Of a stretch of 64,000 bases of DNA, positions 8,672 through 16,749 are shown one piece after another; positions within the stretch are counted from its first letter, which is position 1; every line of letters starts with the position of its first letter. The notes beneath the pieces were generated by a model that was not told where the DNA came from, searched no databases, and saw only the letters and a list, made by a program, of their open reading frames with translations. This DNA comes from Fen-1273 sp963748405 (lineage in GTDB: Bacteria; Bacteroidota; Ignavibacteria; UBA10030; UBA6906). Location of the stretch: NCBI GenBank assembly GCA_963748405.1, contig CAVVIT010000008.1, positions 248,001-312,000 on the forward strand, written 5' to 3'. The position numbers and the translations under genes were made by a program.

Positions 8672-10237
8672 ATGGATGTTCAACCCTCTCCTCCGATCAG
8701 CATGTTCAAGCATCCCAGCCGACTGCGCCTCACGCCGGAAGCATGGATCGTTGCACTCCTCGCGGCGGCGAATGTCATCATTCATCTGCTTCTTCCCGAA
8801 TACGGCTACCACCGTGACGAGATGTATTATGTTGCGATTGCCGACGGCTTTTCGTTTGCCAATCTGGACATGCCCCCCGGCTCGCCGCTGTACCTGAAAC
8901 TGTTCCTGGTTCTCTTCGGTCATTCGCTCAAAGTGGTGCATCTCGCCGCATCCGTCTGTGGCTCGCTGGTGATCGTGTTCGGATGCCTCATGGCAAGGGA
9001 ATTCGGGGGAAAACGATACGCGCTGGTCCTGACCGGGACGTTTCTGATGTTCACCGGCCTGATGATTTTCGGCTCACTGTATACGTACGATGACCCGACA
9101 TTTGTCGTCTGGGCCGTGGTGCTCTACCTTATTGTGCGGATGCTCAAGGGGGAGGATCAGCGACTCTGGCTCCTGGTCGGGATTGTCCTGGGCTTCGGGA
9201 TGATGACGAAACTCACAATCCTGTTTCTCGGGCTCACGATATTCCTTTCGCTCTGGCTGATCCCGCAAAGGTCATGGTACCGCCGGCCCTGGATCTGGGT
9301 GGGAGGCTGCATGGCATTGATCTGTGCGATTCCCTACGCCATCTGGCAGTCACACCATGACTGGTATTTCCTTGACTACGCCGCGACGTATGCGGGGAGA
9401 ACGACGCATGCTTCCCCTATCCTCGAATTCCTCTGGAACCAGATACTCCCCGACAACATCGTGCTTCTTCCCGTCTGGATGCTCGGACTCGGGCTGCTTC
9501 TCTTTGGACAATCGTGGGCCCGCTATCGATTCTTCGGGTACGGATATCTCATTCTGTCCGTGGCGGTGTTCGTCCTCGGGGGACAGTTCTACTTCATGAT
9601 ACCGATCTACGCCGTTCTCGTCGCGGCAGGTGGCGTATGGATCGAACAGTGGTTTGACAGGCGTTCGAAGGCAGCAAGCCCCCGGCGCGCCGGAATGGTC
9701 GCCGTTCCGTTGGTCTATGTGCTCCTGAGCCTGCCGGCGCTCCCGTTCCTGGTCCCGGTCCTTCCGGTCGACATGCTCATCCGTTACCTCGAGCCGGTGG
9801 GCGTCAATGCAGGCGTGAAGACGGAAGATAGGCACATCAACGATCTTCCCCAGCACGTGGCCGACCGTTTCGGCTGGGAGGAGATGGCGCGGGACGTCGC
9901 GAGTGTGTACCACAGAGTGCAGAGCACGTCGCCGGAACCGGTCGGTGTGACGACCGGAAACTGGGGGGAGGCATCCGCACTTCACGTCTACGGCGGGGAA
10001 TTCGGACTGCCCGAGCCGGTGAGCGGGGACGGCTGGTTCTATTTCGAAGCTCTGCGCCGGGGGGGGTTCCCGACGCGTTATGTCGCAATCGGTGTCCCTT
10101 CCGCCCAGCTGCAGTCGATCTTCAAACACGTCGATCTTGAATCGGTGTTTACGAACCCTCATTGCATGCCGGATGAGAATAACAATGAGATTTATTACTG
10201 CACGGATCCGAAATTCGACCTGCAGAAGTACTGGTAG
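8672..10237 (+). CDS. GT39/ArnT-like integral membrane glycosyltransferase
   Basis: The 521-residue protein belongs to the dolichyl-phosphate-mannose-protein mannosyltransferase superfamily (PMT_2, GT39/GT83). The first periplasmic loop, right after TM1, carries GYHRDEMYYVAIADGF and LDMPPGSPLYLKLF, the expected position of the catalytic acidic residue. About ten transmembrane helices follow, up to about residue 370, then a soluble periplasmic C-terminal domain. Such enzymes transfer a sugar from a polyprenyl-phosphate donor to lipid or protein at the outer face of the inner membrane; donor and acceptor are unknown. ATG 8672 was chosen over the adjacent GTG 8669; ATG 8702 is also possible. No strong ribosome-binding site is visible. 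The frameshifted TPR gene begins four bases after the stop. Confidence 0.8.
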   Translation: MDVQPSPPISMFKHPSRLRLTPEAWIVALLAAANVIIHLLLPEYGYHRDEMYYVAIADGFSFANLDMPPGSPLYLKLFLVLFGHSLKVVHLAASVCGSLVIVFGCLMAREFGGKRYALVLTGTFLMFTGLMIFGSLYTYDDPTFVVWAVVLYLIVRMLKGEDQRLWLLVGIVLGFGMMTKLTILFLGLTIFLSLWLIPQRSWYRRPWIWVGGCMALICAIPYAIWQSHHDWYFLDYAATYAGRTTHASPILEFLWNQILPDNIVLLPVWMLGLGLLLFGQSWARYRFFGYGYLILSVAVFVLGGQFYFMIPIYAVLVAAGGVWIEQWFDRRSKAASPRRAGMVAVPLVYVLLSLPALPFLVPVLPVDMLIRYLEPVGVNAGVKTEDRHINDLPQHVADRFGWEEMARDVASVYHRVQSTSPEPVGVTTGNWGEASALHVYGGEFGLPEPVSGDGWFYFEALRRGGFPTRYVAIGVPSAQLQSIFKHVDLESVFTNPHCMPDENNNEIYYCTDPKFDLQKYW

Positions 10238-10240
10238 GTC

Positions 10241-10620
10241 ATGAATGAAGTCGATCCGGGGTTTGAAGATGCACTCCGGATCGGAGGGGTCGACCGTGCA
10301 GTGGACTATTTTCACGCGGAGCGGGACGGGATCCCGGCTCAATCCTCTTCAGCGAGCGGCAGATGAACTCCCTGGGATATGCGTACCTGAACCGGAAGCA
10401 GGTGAAGGAGGCGATATCGCTTTTCCGGCTGAACGTCGAAGCGTATCCGGGTTCCTTCAACGTCTACGATAGCCTCGGTGAGGCTCTGATGGCCGACCAC
10501 CAGTATGATGTTGCCGTGCGGAATTATGAGCGTTCAGTGGAGCTTGACCCCGGAAACGACAACGCGCGGAAGAAGCTGGAGGAATTGAAGGCGCTCCAGG
10601 CGGCCCCTCCGTCTCCTTGA
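10241..10620 (+). pseudogene. TPR-repeat remnant, frameshifted
   Basis: An ATG at 10241 opens a frame reading ALRIGGVDRAVDYFHAERDG, which stops at 10364. A second frame then gives ILFSERQMNSLGYAYLNRKQ and two good TPR units (AYPGSFNVYDSLGEALMADH, YERSVELDPGNDNARKKLEE). The two parts join into a continuous TPR segment if a frameshift is allowed between about 10310 and 10350. This pattern (a helix of the GGVDAA type, an NSLGY helix, then the NVYDSLGEA repeat) is common as the C-terminal tail of secreted serine hydrolases. The catalytic part is absent here, so this looks like a leftover tail. Confidence 0.7.
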
Positions 10621-10681
10621 CTTTTGTCTCGTCGAACGGTAATATTGACACTGGTTCAAATCCCCTCCGCATCGAAGGAGT

Positions 10682-10743
10682 CACATTGTCCTAAGAGTTG
10701 ATACCAGACCGTTCATACGTCGAGTATCATCCAGGACAATGTG
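10682..10743. repeat. Perfect 11-bp inverted repeat upstream of the SprA-like gene
   Basis: CACATTGTCCT at 10682-10692 is repeated in inverted orientation as AGGACAATGTG at 10733-10743, with a 40-base spacer. There is no T-run, so it is not a simple terminator. It could be a long-looped regulatory structure, a protein-binding pair or the ends of a tiny mobile element. Confidence 0.6.
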
Positions 10744-10824
10744 GATTCCGCTCCTCGCACCACGAACACATCCCGCGGCCGCTTCCTCGCTCCCGACCCG
10801 CGCGCACTTCCGAAAGGGAAACCC

Positions 10825-11874
10825 GTGCCCCGATCATTCGCTGTGCTCGTCATCGCCCTGCTTGCGCTCGTCGCCGGCTGCCAGAGATCCGAAGAGATTT
10901 TGAACGAAGGGAGTCAACCGGGGCTGGGCTCCGAGGTCTCATCATACGACTATTCCCTCAATCATTTCTTCGTCGACACCTTATACCGTTCTGTGTATGA
11001 ACCGTACTTCTCCGAGGAGCCGCCGGGAGTCGTGAACCCTGCGATTCAGGTCGTCCGACAGGAGGTGTGGGTGCAGCGGGCCGGCATCTACCCGGATCCG
11101 AACGAAAGACCATGCCGGGCATTCGTTTCACTTCCGCCGAGAAACAGCGGGTATGATCCCCGGCTTCGTGCGGGGGAAGACACCGCGGGCGAAACTGTCA
11201 CCGCCCCAATGATTCTGCTGAACGCCGGCGAATACACTATGATGGGGAACGGCTATACGGGGATCCTCACCATCGATCGGCCTTTCTACGACAACATGGC
11301 GATCGCCATTGCCTACCGGCGCGAGGATGGGACGCAATTCGGTGAGTTCGTGGGAGACGTTCCCCCTGAGTCCCTGAACGTTCAGAACCGACCCCTGATT
11401 CTCCACCTCGTGAAACCGAGTGACCTTAATGCCGTTGGGCGGGCATGGCCGGTGCCGTGGGCCATGCTCGTCAAGAGCATCTATCCTCTGGGGGCACGCT
11501 ACATCTCCATGAACGGGTTCTCCCTCCGGATCGTGCGGCGCGTCCCAGGACTCGTCGATCAACCGCAGATCCTCGGTCATTCGCTCCTCAATCTCCTGGG
11601 TCTCGACTCGTACGATCAGAACTGGAACAAGGTACAGTTTGGAGACGGAGTGTTCGACTTCATGGGAGACCATACGATCGACCCTCTGCGCGGGGAGATC
11701 ATATTTCCGTCCCTCCGGCCGTTCGACGACGGCCTCCGGACGTCTCTGCAATCGAAGGGGTTGTGGCAGCTCACGGGTTCGGTATATCTGATGCCGCAAA
11801 TCTACGATACCACGGCGGATTGGGCGAGGATTATCGGGAGATCAACCTACGTGCTGCAGTGGAGGGAGCGCTAG
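10825..11874 (+). CDS. Lipoprotein with a SprA-type domain
   Basis: GTG 10825 is chosen because it has a GAAAGGGA site just upstream and gives a compact lipoprotein signal, PRSFAVLVIALLALVAGC, with lipobox LVAGC. The frame itself extends upstream to 10741. The mature 330 residues resemble the domain seen in SprA, the giant T9SS outer-membrane translocon. Landmarks in order are IAYRREDGTQFGEFVGD, a W-x-x-M-x-K-S-I-Y-P-L-G-A segment, LLNLLGLDSYDQN, then DGVFDFMGDHTIDPLRGEII with FPSLRPF. SprA is about 2,300 residues or more and contains this domain within a large barrel. A 349-residue lipoprotein cannot form that barrel, so this is either a stand-alone accessory or a truncated copy. Function is inferred only. 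Confidence 0.65.
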   Translation: MPRSFAVLVIALLALVAGCQRSEEILNEGSQPGLGSEVSSYDYSLNHFFVDTLYRSVYEPYFSEEPPGVVNPAIQVVRQEVWVQRAGIYPDPNERPCRAFVSLPPRNSGYDPRLRAGEDTAGETVTAPMILLNAGEYTMMGNGYTGILTIDRPFYDNMAIAIAYRREDGTQFGEFVGDVPPESLNVQNRPLILHLVKPSDLNAVGRAWPVPWAMLVKSIYPLGARYISMNGFSLRIVRRVPGLVDQPQILGHSLLNLLGLDSYDQNWNKVQFGDGVFDFMGDHTIDPLRGEIIFPSLRPFDDGLRTSLQSKGLWQLTGSVYLMPQIYDTTADWARIIGRSTYVLQWRER

Positions 11875-12335
11875 GTGTGCGGAGATTCGAAGGCAAGAAG
11901 ACAGGAAAGAAATGCCTGGACGGCTCCCGAAGGGGTGCGGTGGTTTTCGGTCGACGACTCTACGAGGCGAAACCCCTCGCCGAACTCTGCCAGGATGCTC
12001 TCCGGCGTATACCGGTGCACCGGGAGTCCGCTGCATTTTTGGGGGCCGTCCGGCGAAAACGCGGAAATCACGACCTTTCCCCCCGGACGCAGGGCACGCC
12101 GGACCACTGCGGCGTACCTGCGTCTCAAATCTGCGTCCGTTAGAAAATGCAGAACCGCCCGGTCGTGCCAGAGGAGGTAGTGACCTTCCTCCAGCGGAGA
12201 TTCCAACGCATCGCCCACGATCCATCGTACGAGACGGGAGCGATCGCCAAGCCGGGCTTTCGCTATCTCGACCGCCTTTGCCGATATATCCAGGACCGTG
12301 AGGTTCCGGAATCCGCGGTCAAGAAGGTCGTTCAC
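11871..12335 (-). pseudogene. N-terminally truncated SAM-dependent methyltransferase
   Basis: The 154-residue frame begins NDLLDRGFRNLTVLDISAKA, which in complete class I methyltransferases of this type is preceded by about 50 residues including the glycine-rich SAM loop (motif I). It keeps motif II (LTVLDIS), the LLWHDRAVLHFLTD segment and the LRPGGKVVISAFS strand. Motif I is missing because the GH106 coding region ends at 12358, right where the missing part would be. A GTG at 12335 has an AAAGGA site, so a short product could be made, but it would lack most of the cofactor pocket. The 3' end overlaps the last codons of the SprA-like gene by four bases. Confidence 0.7.
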
Positions 12336-12357
12336 GGGTTTCCTTTGACGTCGCCCT

Positions 12358-15300
12358 TCAGTCGAGAGCCTTCTCGCGTATCAGCCGCACCGGACCGAGG
12401 AGTCCCGAGGAGATGAGCGGAGAGTCCTTCGTATAATGCCTCCACGTGGCGAACGTGTATCTTCCTGACGGCGGGACGGGATTGTTCTTGAGTATCCACT
12501 CCGGCCAGCGGACCAGGCTGCCGTCCTTTCTAAATTCTCCGTCGGGGGAGAGGTTTTCGTCGCCGATGAGCCGGTTGATCCAGAGATTTGCTACCTCAAT
12601 CTCCACATCGTTTCCTTTCTCCTTCAGCAGCCCGCTCGCATCCACTCTCCACGGTGCGCACCAGACGGTGCCCGCTTCCTTCCCGTTGATCCTGACGCGC
12701 GCCAGGTTCTTCACCTCTCCCAGGTCGATCCAGATCGAGCCGCCCGCTCCGATTCCGGACTTGCCGGAGAGGGAGGAGGGGGCGTCGAACCTGATCCGGT
12801 ACACCGCCGTCCCCGAATAGTATTTGATCCCTTCTTCGGGCCTCTGCGTCCAGTCCTGGAGCCCGGTGAACGTCACGCTCCCCGGCCCCCCCCATTTCGG
12901 ATCGAACGATACGCTCCAGGGGCCGGCGGGGAGGGGGATCGTGTCGCACGCCGGGAAGTTGTGCACTGCCAGGTTTTTCGGCCCTCCCTCCCTGGTGAAC
13001 AGGACAAAGAAGGACTGGAGGGGCTCGAAATAGATCTGCAGCGTCGTCGTTCCTTGATGCGCGCTGTACTCAGGGAGACTCCTCGTTTTTCCCGTGAGCG
13101 GATCCCAGATCTGCGGCCGGCCCGCTGCCGAACGGAACGTGCACCGGGTGGTGAGTGCCTCCTCCTGCGGATTTGCGACAAAATAGATCTCCGTGTCACT
13201 GTCTTGCCGGTGCGCGTACCTGATCGGTGCATCGGACGTGAAATCCGGGGGTACTCCTGCGCCGGCAAGGACAGTTCTGACTACGGCAAAATCACCGTAC
13301 TGCTCCTGTTCCTTCGCTCCGGTCCCGCTGACGAGCGAATCCGTTTCGCGCCACGCGTCCCTCCGCCATATGACGCGTCCCTTCCCGAATGCGTGTTCCA
13401 TGACATTCTTTCCGTCGCAGTCTCCCCACGCTTCGTCGGCGAGTTTTCTCACCTCTGCGTCACATGCGGGATAACCCGAGAGTCCCGGCGACTTGAGCGG
13501 CTTCGGCCCGATGACCGTCGCGCCGTCCCGGATGAGCTGATGCACCTTCCTCATGAGCGCCGGAGTCATCGTCTCAAGTTCCGGCAGGACGAGCACGCGG
13601 TAACTCATGCCGTCCGGGAGTACGAGCTTTCCGCCGCTCACGGACATGCGGGCGATGAGCACTTCGGGCGCACACCCGTCAAAATTGTACTCCCTCCGCT
13701 CCGGCGGGGACCCGCGGAGCGAGGAGACCGGCGGTTTGAACACGTGGGGCGCCCCTTCAGCGACGAGATAGCAGACGTCGGCGACGGGGAGTCCCTGCCT
13801 GAGCATGAACTGGCAGCGGGAGAGATATGTGTGGTAGGCGGGCGCCATGTCCCACCAGGTTTGCGTCCTCTCCCAGTGGACGCCGTACGGTCCCATCGTC
13901 ATCCCCGGCCGGAGATTCAGCCACGGCTGGTGCTGGTACCTGTGGAAGACGAACCGGTTCACGCCGGAGGAGAACGCCCAGTCGCCGAGCGCCTTCATCG
14001 ACCCGGGGTACGCGTGCCATTTCTCTTCGTCCCCCGAGGTGAACGCCTCGGCGGCGATTTCCTTCCGGCCGGTCGTATGCCCGATGGACGTCGCTTCCAT
14101 CACGCTGAAGCTCGTGTTGAACCCGTAAAGCCAGAACTCGCACATCGGGACGTCGGCGAGCGATCCCAGGCTCATGTCCGAGCAGGGGGTCATGTCGTAC
14201 GGCTCGATCGACAGCGTGAACCCGTCACGCCGCCCCAGCGTCTTCAGCTGCCGGGCATGGTTGTCAAGCAGGAGTTCCTGTGCCGTCTCCCTGATGTCCC
14301 AGAGAAACCGCTCGGAGATCTCATGACTTTCCACCACACTCCCCGTCAGTACGGGGAGGAACGGGAAGAGATCGTAGCCCCGTTTCTTCCGGAACTCCTC
14401 CCGGAACGCTCCGGTCCAGTTCTGCGAGCTCATTTCCCAGCTGTCGATATGCAGCATCGTCCAGCCGCCTTTTGATGCGGTGTCCCGCGGGCCGGTCTCG
14501 CGCAGAAGCGTCCCTATGAACGCGTCGTAGTGTGCGTTGAGTGCGGTGGTGTCCAGCTTGTCGCATTCGAGCCCGAGTCCGGGGACGGGAGCGGGACGCG
14601 TATTCGCCCCGGTGCTCGTCCGCCCGAATCTCACCACCGTCCATTTGCCCTTCGGAACGTCCCACGAGAGCTTCCCGTCGGGGGAGAGGTGCGTCGTCAG
14701 GTCGATCACGTCCGCCCGGTTGACTGTCGAACCCGCAGGCGATTCGGGATATGCTGCCGGGGCGGGGAGGAACGGCTTCACTCCCTTCTGGGAGGAGTAC
14801 GGTGCCCTCACGTAGAGGGCCTTCTCGTCGATGTTGTCGATGCTGTCGCGCGAGGCCGGCGTTGGGAACGCCAGGACCGCGACGTCCCTGTAGAAATCGT
14901 CCTTTGCCTTCTCGAGATCGGGGGGGAGGTGCTTCTCACCGAAAAACGCCGGGCGCCGAAGGGGCCGCGTCAGGAGTCCGTCGAAATGCGCCGGCCCGGT
15001 GATCTCGGTGGGCATGCCGACGATGTGCTGCATCGATTCCTCGGGCTTCACCCACGGCCCGCCGCTTCCCGTCCATCCAGGTCCGGACATCAGCGTCACC
15101 TCGATGCCGCACCGCTCGGCCTCGCGGACGACGTGTGTGAACAGGACTCTCCATTCGGGGCTCATGAATCTTACCGGCCCCTGCGGGATGCCGACGCTGA
15201 CCTCCATGATCATCACCCCGCCGATCCCCGCTTTCTTCATCGCCTCGATGTCGGCGGTGATCCCTTCGCGGCTCAGGTTCCCGTCCGTCCAGACCCAGTA

Positions 15301-15513
15301 CACCCACGGTCGGACGGAATCGGGGGGAGTCCGGAACCCCTGTTCGAGGCCTTCCGTCCCGCCCCACGGGGAAGCGAACGCGGTGAACGAATGGACAACG
15401 ATGAAAGTACCGAGGAACGCGATCGCAGCCCGGATTCGGGCAGTCACGCCGGTTTTTCTGAATGGGGAATTGAGTTGCACGCTTGTCTCCGTGGTCTGTG
15501 ATTGGCGAGACAA
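12358..15513 (-). CDS. GH106 family glycoside hydrolase (alpha-L-rhamnosidase type)
   Basis: The 1051-residue secreted protein has an N-terminal hydrophobic segment (AAIAFLGTFIVVHSFTAFAS). The catalytic region then opens FRTPPDSVRPWVYWVWTDGN and LSREGITADIEAMKKAGIGG, the hallmark start of GH106. Further landmarks are the LMSGPGWTGSGGPWVKPEES loop, the TMLHIDSWEMSSQNW acidic segment and the C-terminal beta-sandwich (IWIDLGEVKNLARVRINGKE) typical of this family. Characterised members remove terminal alpha-L-rhamnose from plant polysaccharides. The start is uncertain; a GTG near 15451 would give a tighter signal peptide. No SusC/SusD pair is nearby. It probably works on the same glycans as the GH31 enzyme that follows on the other strand. 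Confidence 0.85.
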   Translation of the reverse strand: MSRQSQTTETSVQLNSPFRKTGVTARIRAAIAFLGTFIVVHSFTAFASPWGGTEGLEQGFRTPPDSVRPWVYWVWTDGNLSREGITADIEAMKKAGIGGVMIMEVSVGIPQGPVRFMSPEWRVLFTHVVREAERCGIEVTLMSGPGWTGSGGPWVKPEESMQHIVGMPTEITGPAHFDGLLTRPLRRPAFFGEKHLPPDLEKAKDDFYRDVAVLAFPTPASRDSIDNIDEKALYVRAPYSSQKGVKPFLPAPAAYPESPAGSTVNRADVIDLTTHLSPDGKLSWDVPKGKWTVVRFGRTSTGANTRPAPVPGLGLECDKLDTTALNAHYDAFIGTLLRETGPRDTASKGGWTMLHIDSWEMSSQNWTGAFREEFRKKRGYDLFPFLPVLTGSVVESHEISERFLWDIRETAQELLLDNHARQLKTLGRRDGFTLSIEPYDMTPCSDMSLGSLADVPMCEFWLYGFNTSFSVMEATSIGHTTGRKEIAAEAFTSGDEEKWHAYPGSMKALGDWAFSSGVNRFVFHRYQHQPWLNLRPGMTMGPYGVHWERTQTWWDMAPAYHTYLSRCQFMLRQGLPVADVCYLVAEGAPHVFKPPVSSLRGSPPERREYNFDGCAPEVLIARMSVSGGKLVLPDGMSYRVLVLPELETMTPALMRKVHQLIRDGATVIGPKPLKSPGLSGYPACDAEVRKLADEAWGDCDGKNVMEHAFGKGRVIWRRDAWRETDSLVSGTGAKEQEQYGDFAVVRTVLAGAGVPPDFTSDAPIRYAHRQDSDTEIYFVANPQEEALTTRCTFRSAAGRPQIWDPLTGKTRSLPEYSAHQGTTTLQIYFEPLQSFFVLFTREGGPKNLAVHNFPACDTIPLPAGPWSVSFDPKWGGPGSVTFTGLQDWTQRPEEGIKYYSGTAVYRIRFDAPSSLSGKSGIGAGGSIWIDLGEVKNLARVRINGKEAGTVWCAPWRVDASGLLKEKGNDVEIEVANLWINRLIGDENLSPDGEFRKDGSLVRWPEWILKNNPVPPSGRYTFATWRHYTKDSPLISSGLLGPVRLIREKALD

Positions 15514-15585
15514 ATGTATCGCAATCGGATCACAACCTCAATGGAGACCGATTCCGGCGTGCCGGGAATGAAACGGCGGAGCAGT

Positions 15586-15843
15586 TTACTTCACGTGAAA
15601 TTTCTCGATCTCTTCGGGCGAAAAACGGGTGAGCCGTACGGCTTTTGCGGCGTGTCGCTGTGCGACCGGGACCGCCATCAGGGCCTGCTTCGCGTCTTCC
15701 GCTTCGAGTATCGCCCATCCCGTGTGGTCGCCGTCCTTGCAGCCCCATTCGAAGTGGGTCAGGTATCCGGTCGAGAGAACTTGCTTGAGCGCGATGGCGC
15801 AGTCTTCCTTCGTGTGTGGTGAGACGACAAGATACCTGTGCAT
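15586..15843 (-). CDS. Small conserved protein, ferredoxin-like
   Basis: The 85-residue protein begins MHRYLVVSPHTKEDCAIALK and has a beta-alpha-beta pattern with HFEWGCKDGDHTGWAILEAE in the middle. This suggests a small ferredoxin-like fold of the dimeric alpha-beta barrel kind. The ATG has a good AGGAGG site seven bases upstream. It has one Cys-Lys-Asp-Gly-Asp-His stretch that might bind a metal, which is speculation. I have seen similar uncharacterised proteins in Bacteroidota and Planctomycetes but know no function. It diverges from the 98-residue gene at 16021. Confidence 0.7.
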   Translation of the reverse strand: MHRYLVVSPHTKEDCAIALKQVLSTGYLTHFEWGCKDGDHTGWAILEAEDAKQALMAVPVAQRHAAKAVRLTRFSPEEIEKFHVK

Positions 15844-16020
15844 ATGGACCTCCTGAGGTTTTGAGGAATGTATCCAAACCCGGTCAGCCAGTCAAGTGCC
15901 GGGTTCGTCTTTTCTTCGAATACCGCCCCTGGATTCACACGGTTCAAGGAACTATATCCGGAATGCCGCCGTTGTGAGGGAGTCCGGTAGCCAATTCCAC
16001 CATCACAATCGGAGGTCGCC

Positions 16021-16317
16021 ATGTATATGTCGCGGGATATCATGCACTGCAAGCCGGGGAAGGTGAAAGATCTCGTCGTGAAGTTCAAGGCGCTTTCCGA
16101 CGCGCTGAAAGGGATGGGGTATCCGCCCTTCCGGATTTATACGGACCTGAGCGGAGAGAACTACTGGACCGTTGTGGCCGAACAGGAAGTCGAGAGCATT
16201 GACGGAATGGCCGAGCTCGCAAGGAAATCGATGTCGGATCCGAAGGTCGCAGAGACGATGAAAGGATATCACGATCTCGTCGTCGACGGTCGCCGGGAGC
16301 TCTATAAAGTGGAGTAG
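16021..16317 (+). CDS. Small conserved protein, dimeric alpha-beta barrel type
   Basis: The 98-residue protein starts MYMSRDIMHCKPGKVKDLVV, preceded by CGGAGG at good spacing. The pattern (strand, GKVKDLVVKFK helix, FRIYTDLSG strand, YWTVVAEQEVESIDGM, then a helix with MSDPKVAETMKGYHDLV) matches stress-responsive Dabb/NIPSNAP-like small proteins. These usually dimerise and bind small ligands. A clear rho-independent terminator follows 80 bp downstream, so it is probably a single-gene transcript. Confidence 0.75.
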   Translation: MYMSRDIMHCKPGKVKDLVVKFKALSDALKGMGYPPFRIYTDLSGENYWTVVAEQEVESIDGMAELARKSMSDPKVAETMKGYHDLVVDGRRELYKVE

Positions 16318-16749
16318 CCGCCGGGCACGCATTCCCCCCCCCTCCAGATTTGATTCTGAACGGGGAAACCGGTTCATTTGAAACAGCTCTTTGAAAGGCC
16401 CCTTCCCCGCCGGATTGCGGAAGGGGCTTTTTTATCTTCATCCCGGAACGCCTCCGGCGGCGGTCACTTCCTTTGACATTCCTGCGGAATAACCGTAGAA
16501 TTGATCGACCCCCCGCACTGCCTCCGGAGTCTGCCATTATCGAGGATTCCCCATGAAATCCGGCCGTCTGATCCCGCTCGGCTCCCCGGGAACGGGAGTC
16601 TCCTCTCCCTTCGATGTGAACACGCGCATTGACCAGTCGGTGGCCGCGGCCGCCCAGAGGCGACTCTCTCTCCCGGCGGCCTGGCGGAGACAAGGAAATT
16701 CGTGATTGTTTGATTCGACATCTCACACACCACACTCTCCCAATCCATC
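16318..16749 (+). other. Intergenic region between the 98-residue gene and GH31
   Basis: This 432-bp stretch holds the terminator at 16398-16433. The rest is probably leader and promoter for the GH31 gene. A 50-codon frame starting at 16553 has no ribosome-binding site and no protein-like features, and is not called. No repeat or RNA gene is evident. Confidence 0.5.
16398..16433 (+). terminator. Rho-independent terminator
   Basis: GCCCCTTCC pairs perfectly with GGAAGGGGC across a 12-base loop and is followed by six T residues. It ends the transcript of the 98-residue gene at 16021-16317. Confidence 0.9.

Noticed and set aside
16553..16708. 50-codon frame upstream of GH31
   Set aside because: No ribosome-binding site, no conserved pattern, and it lies in the leader region.
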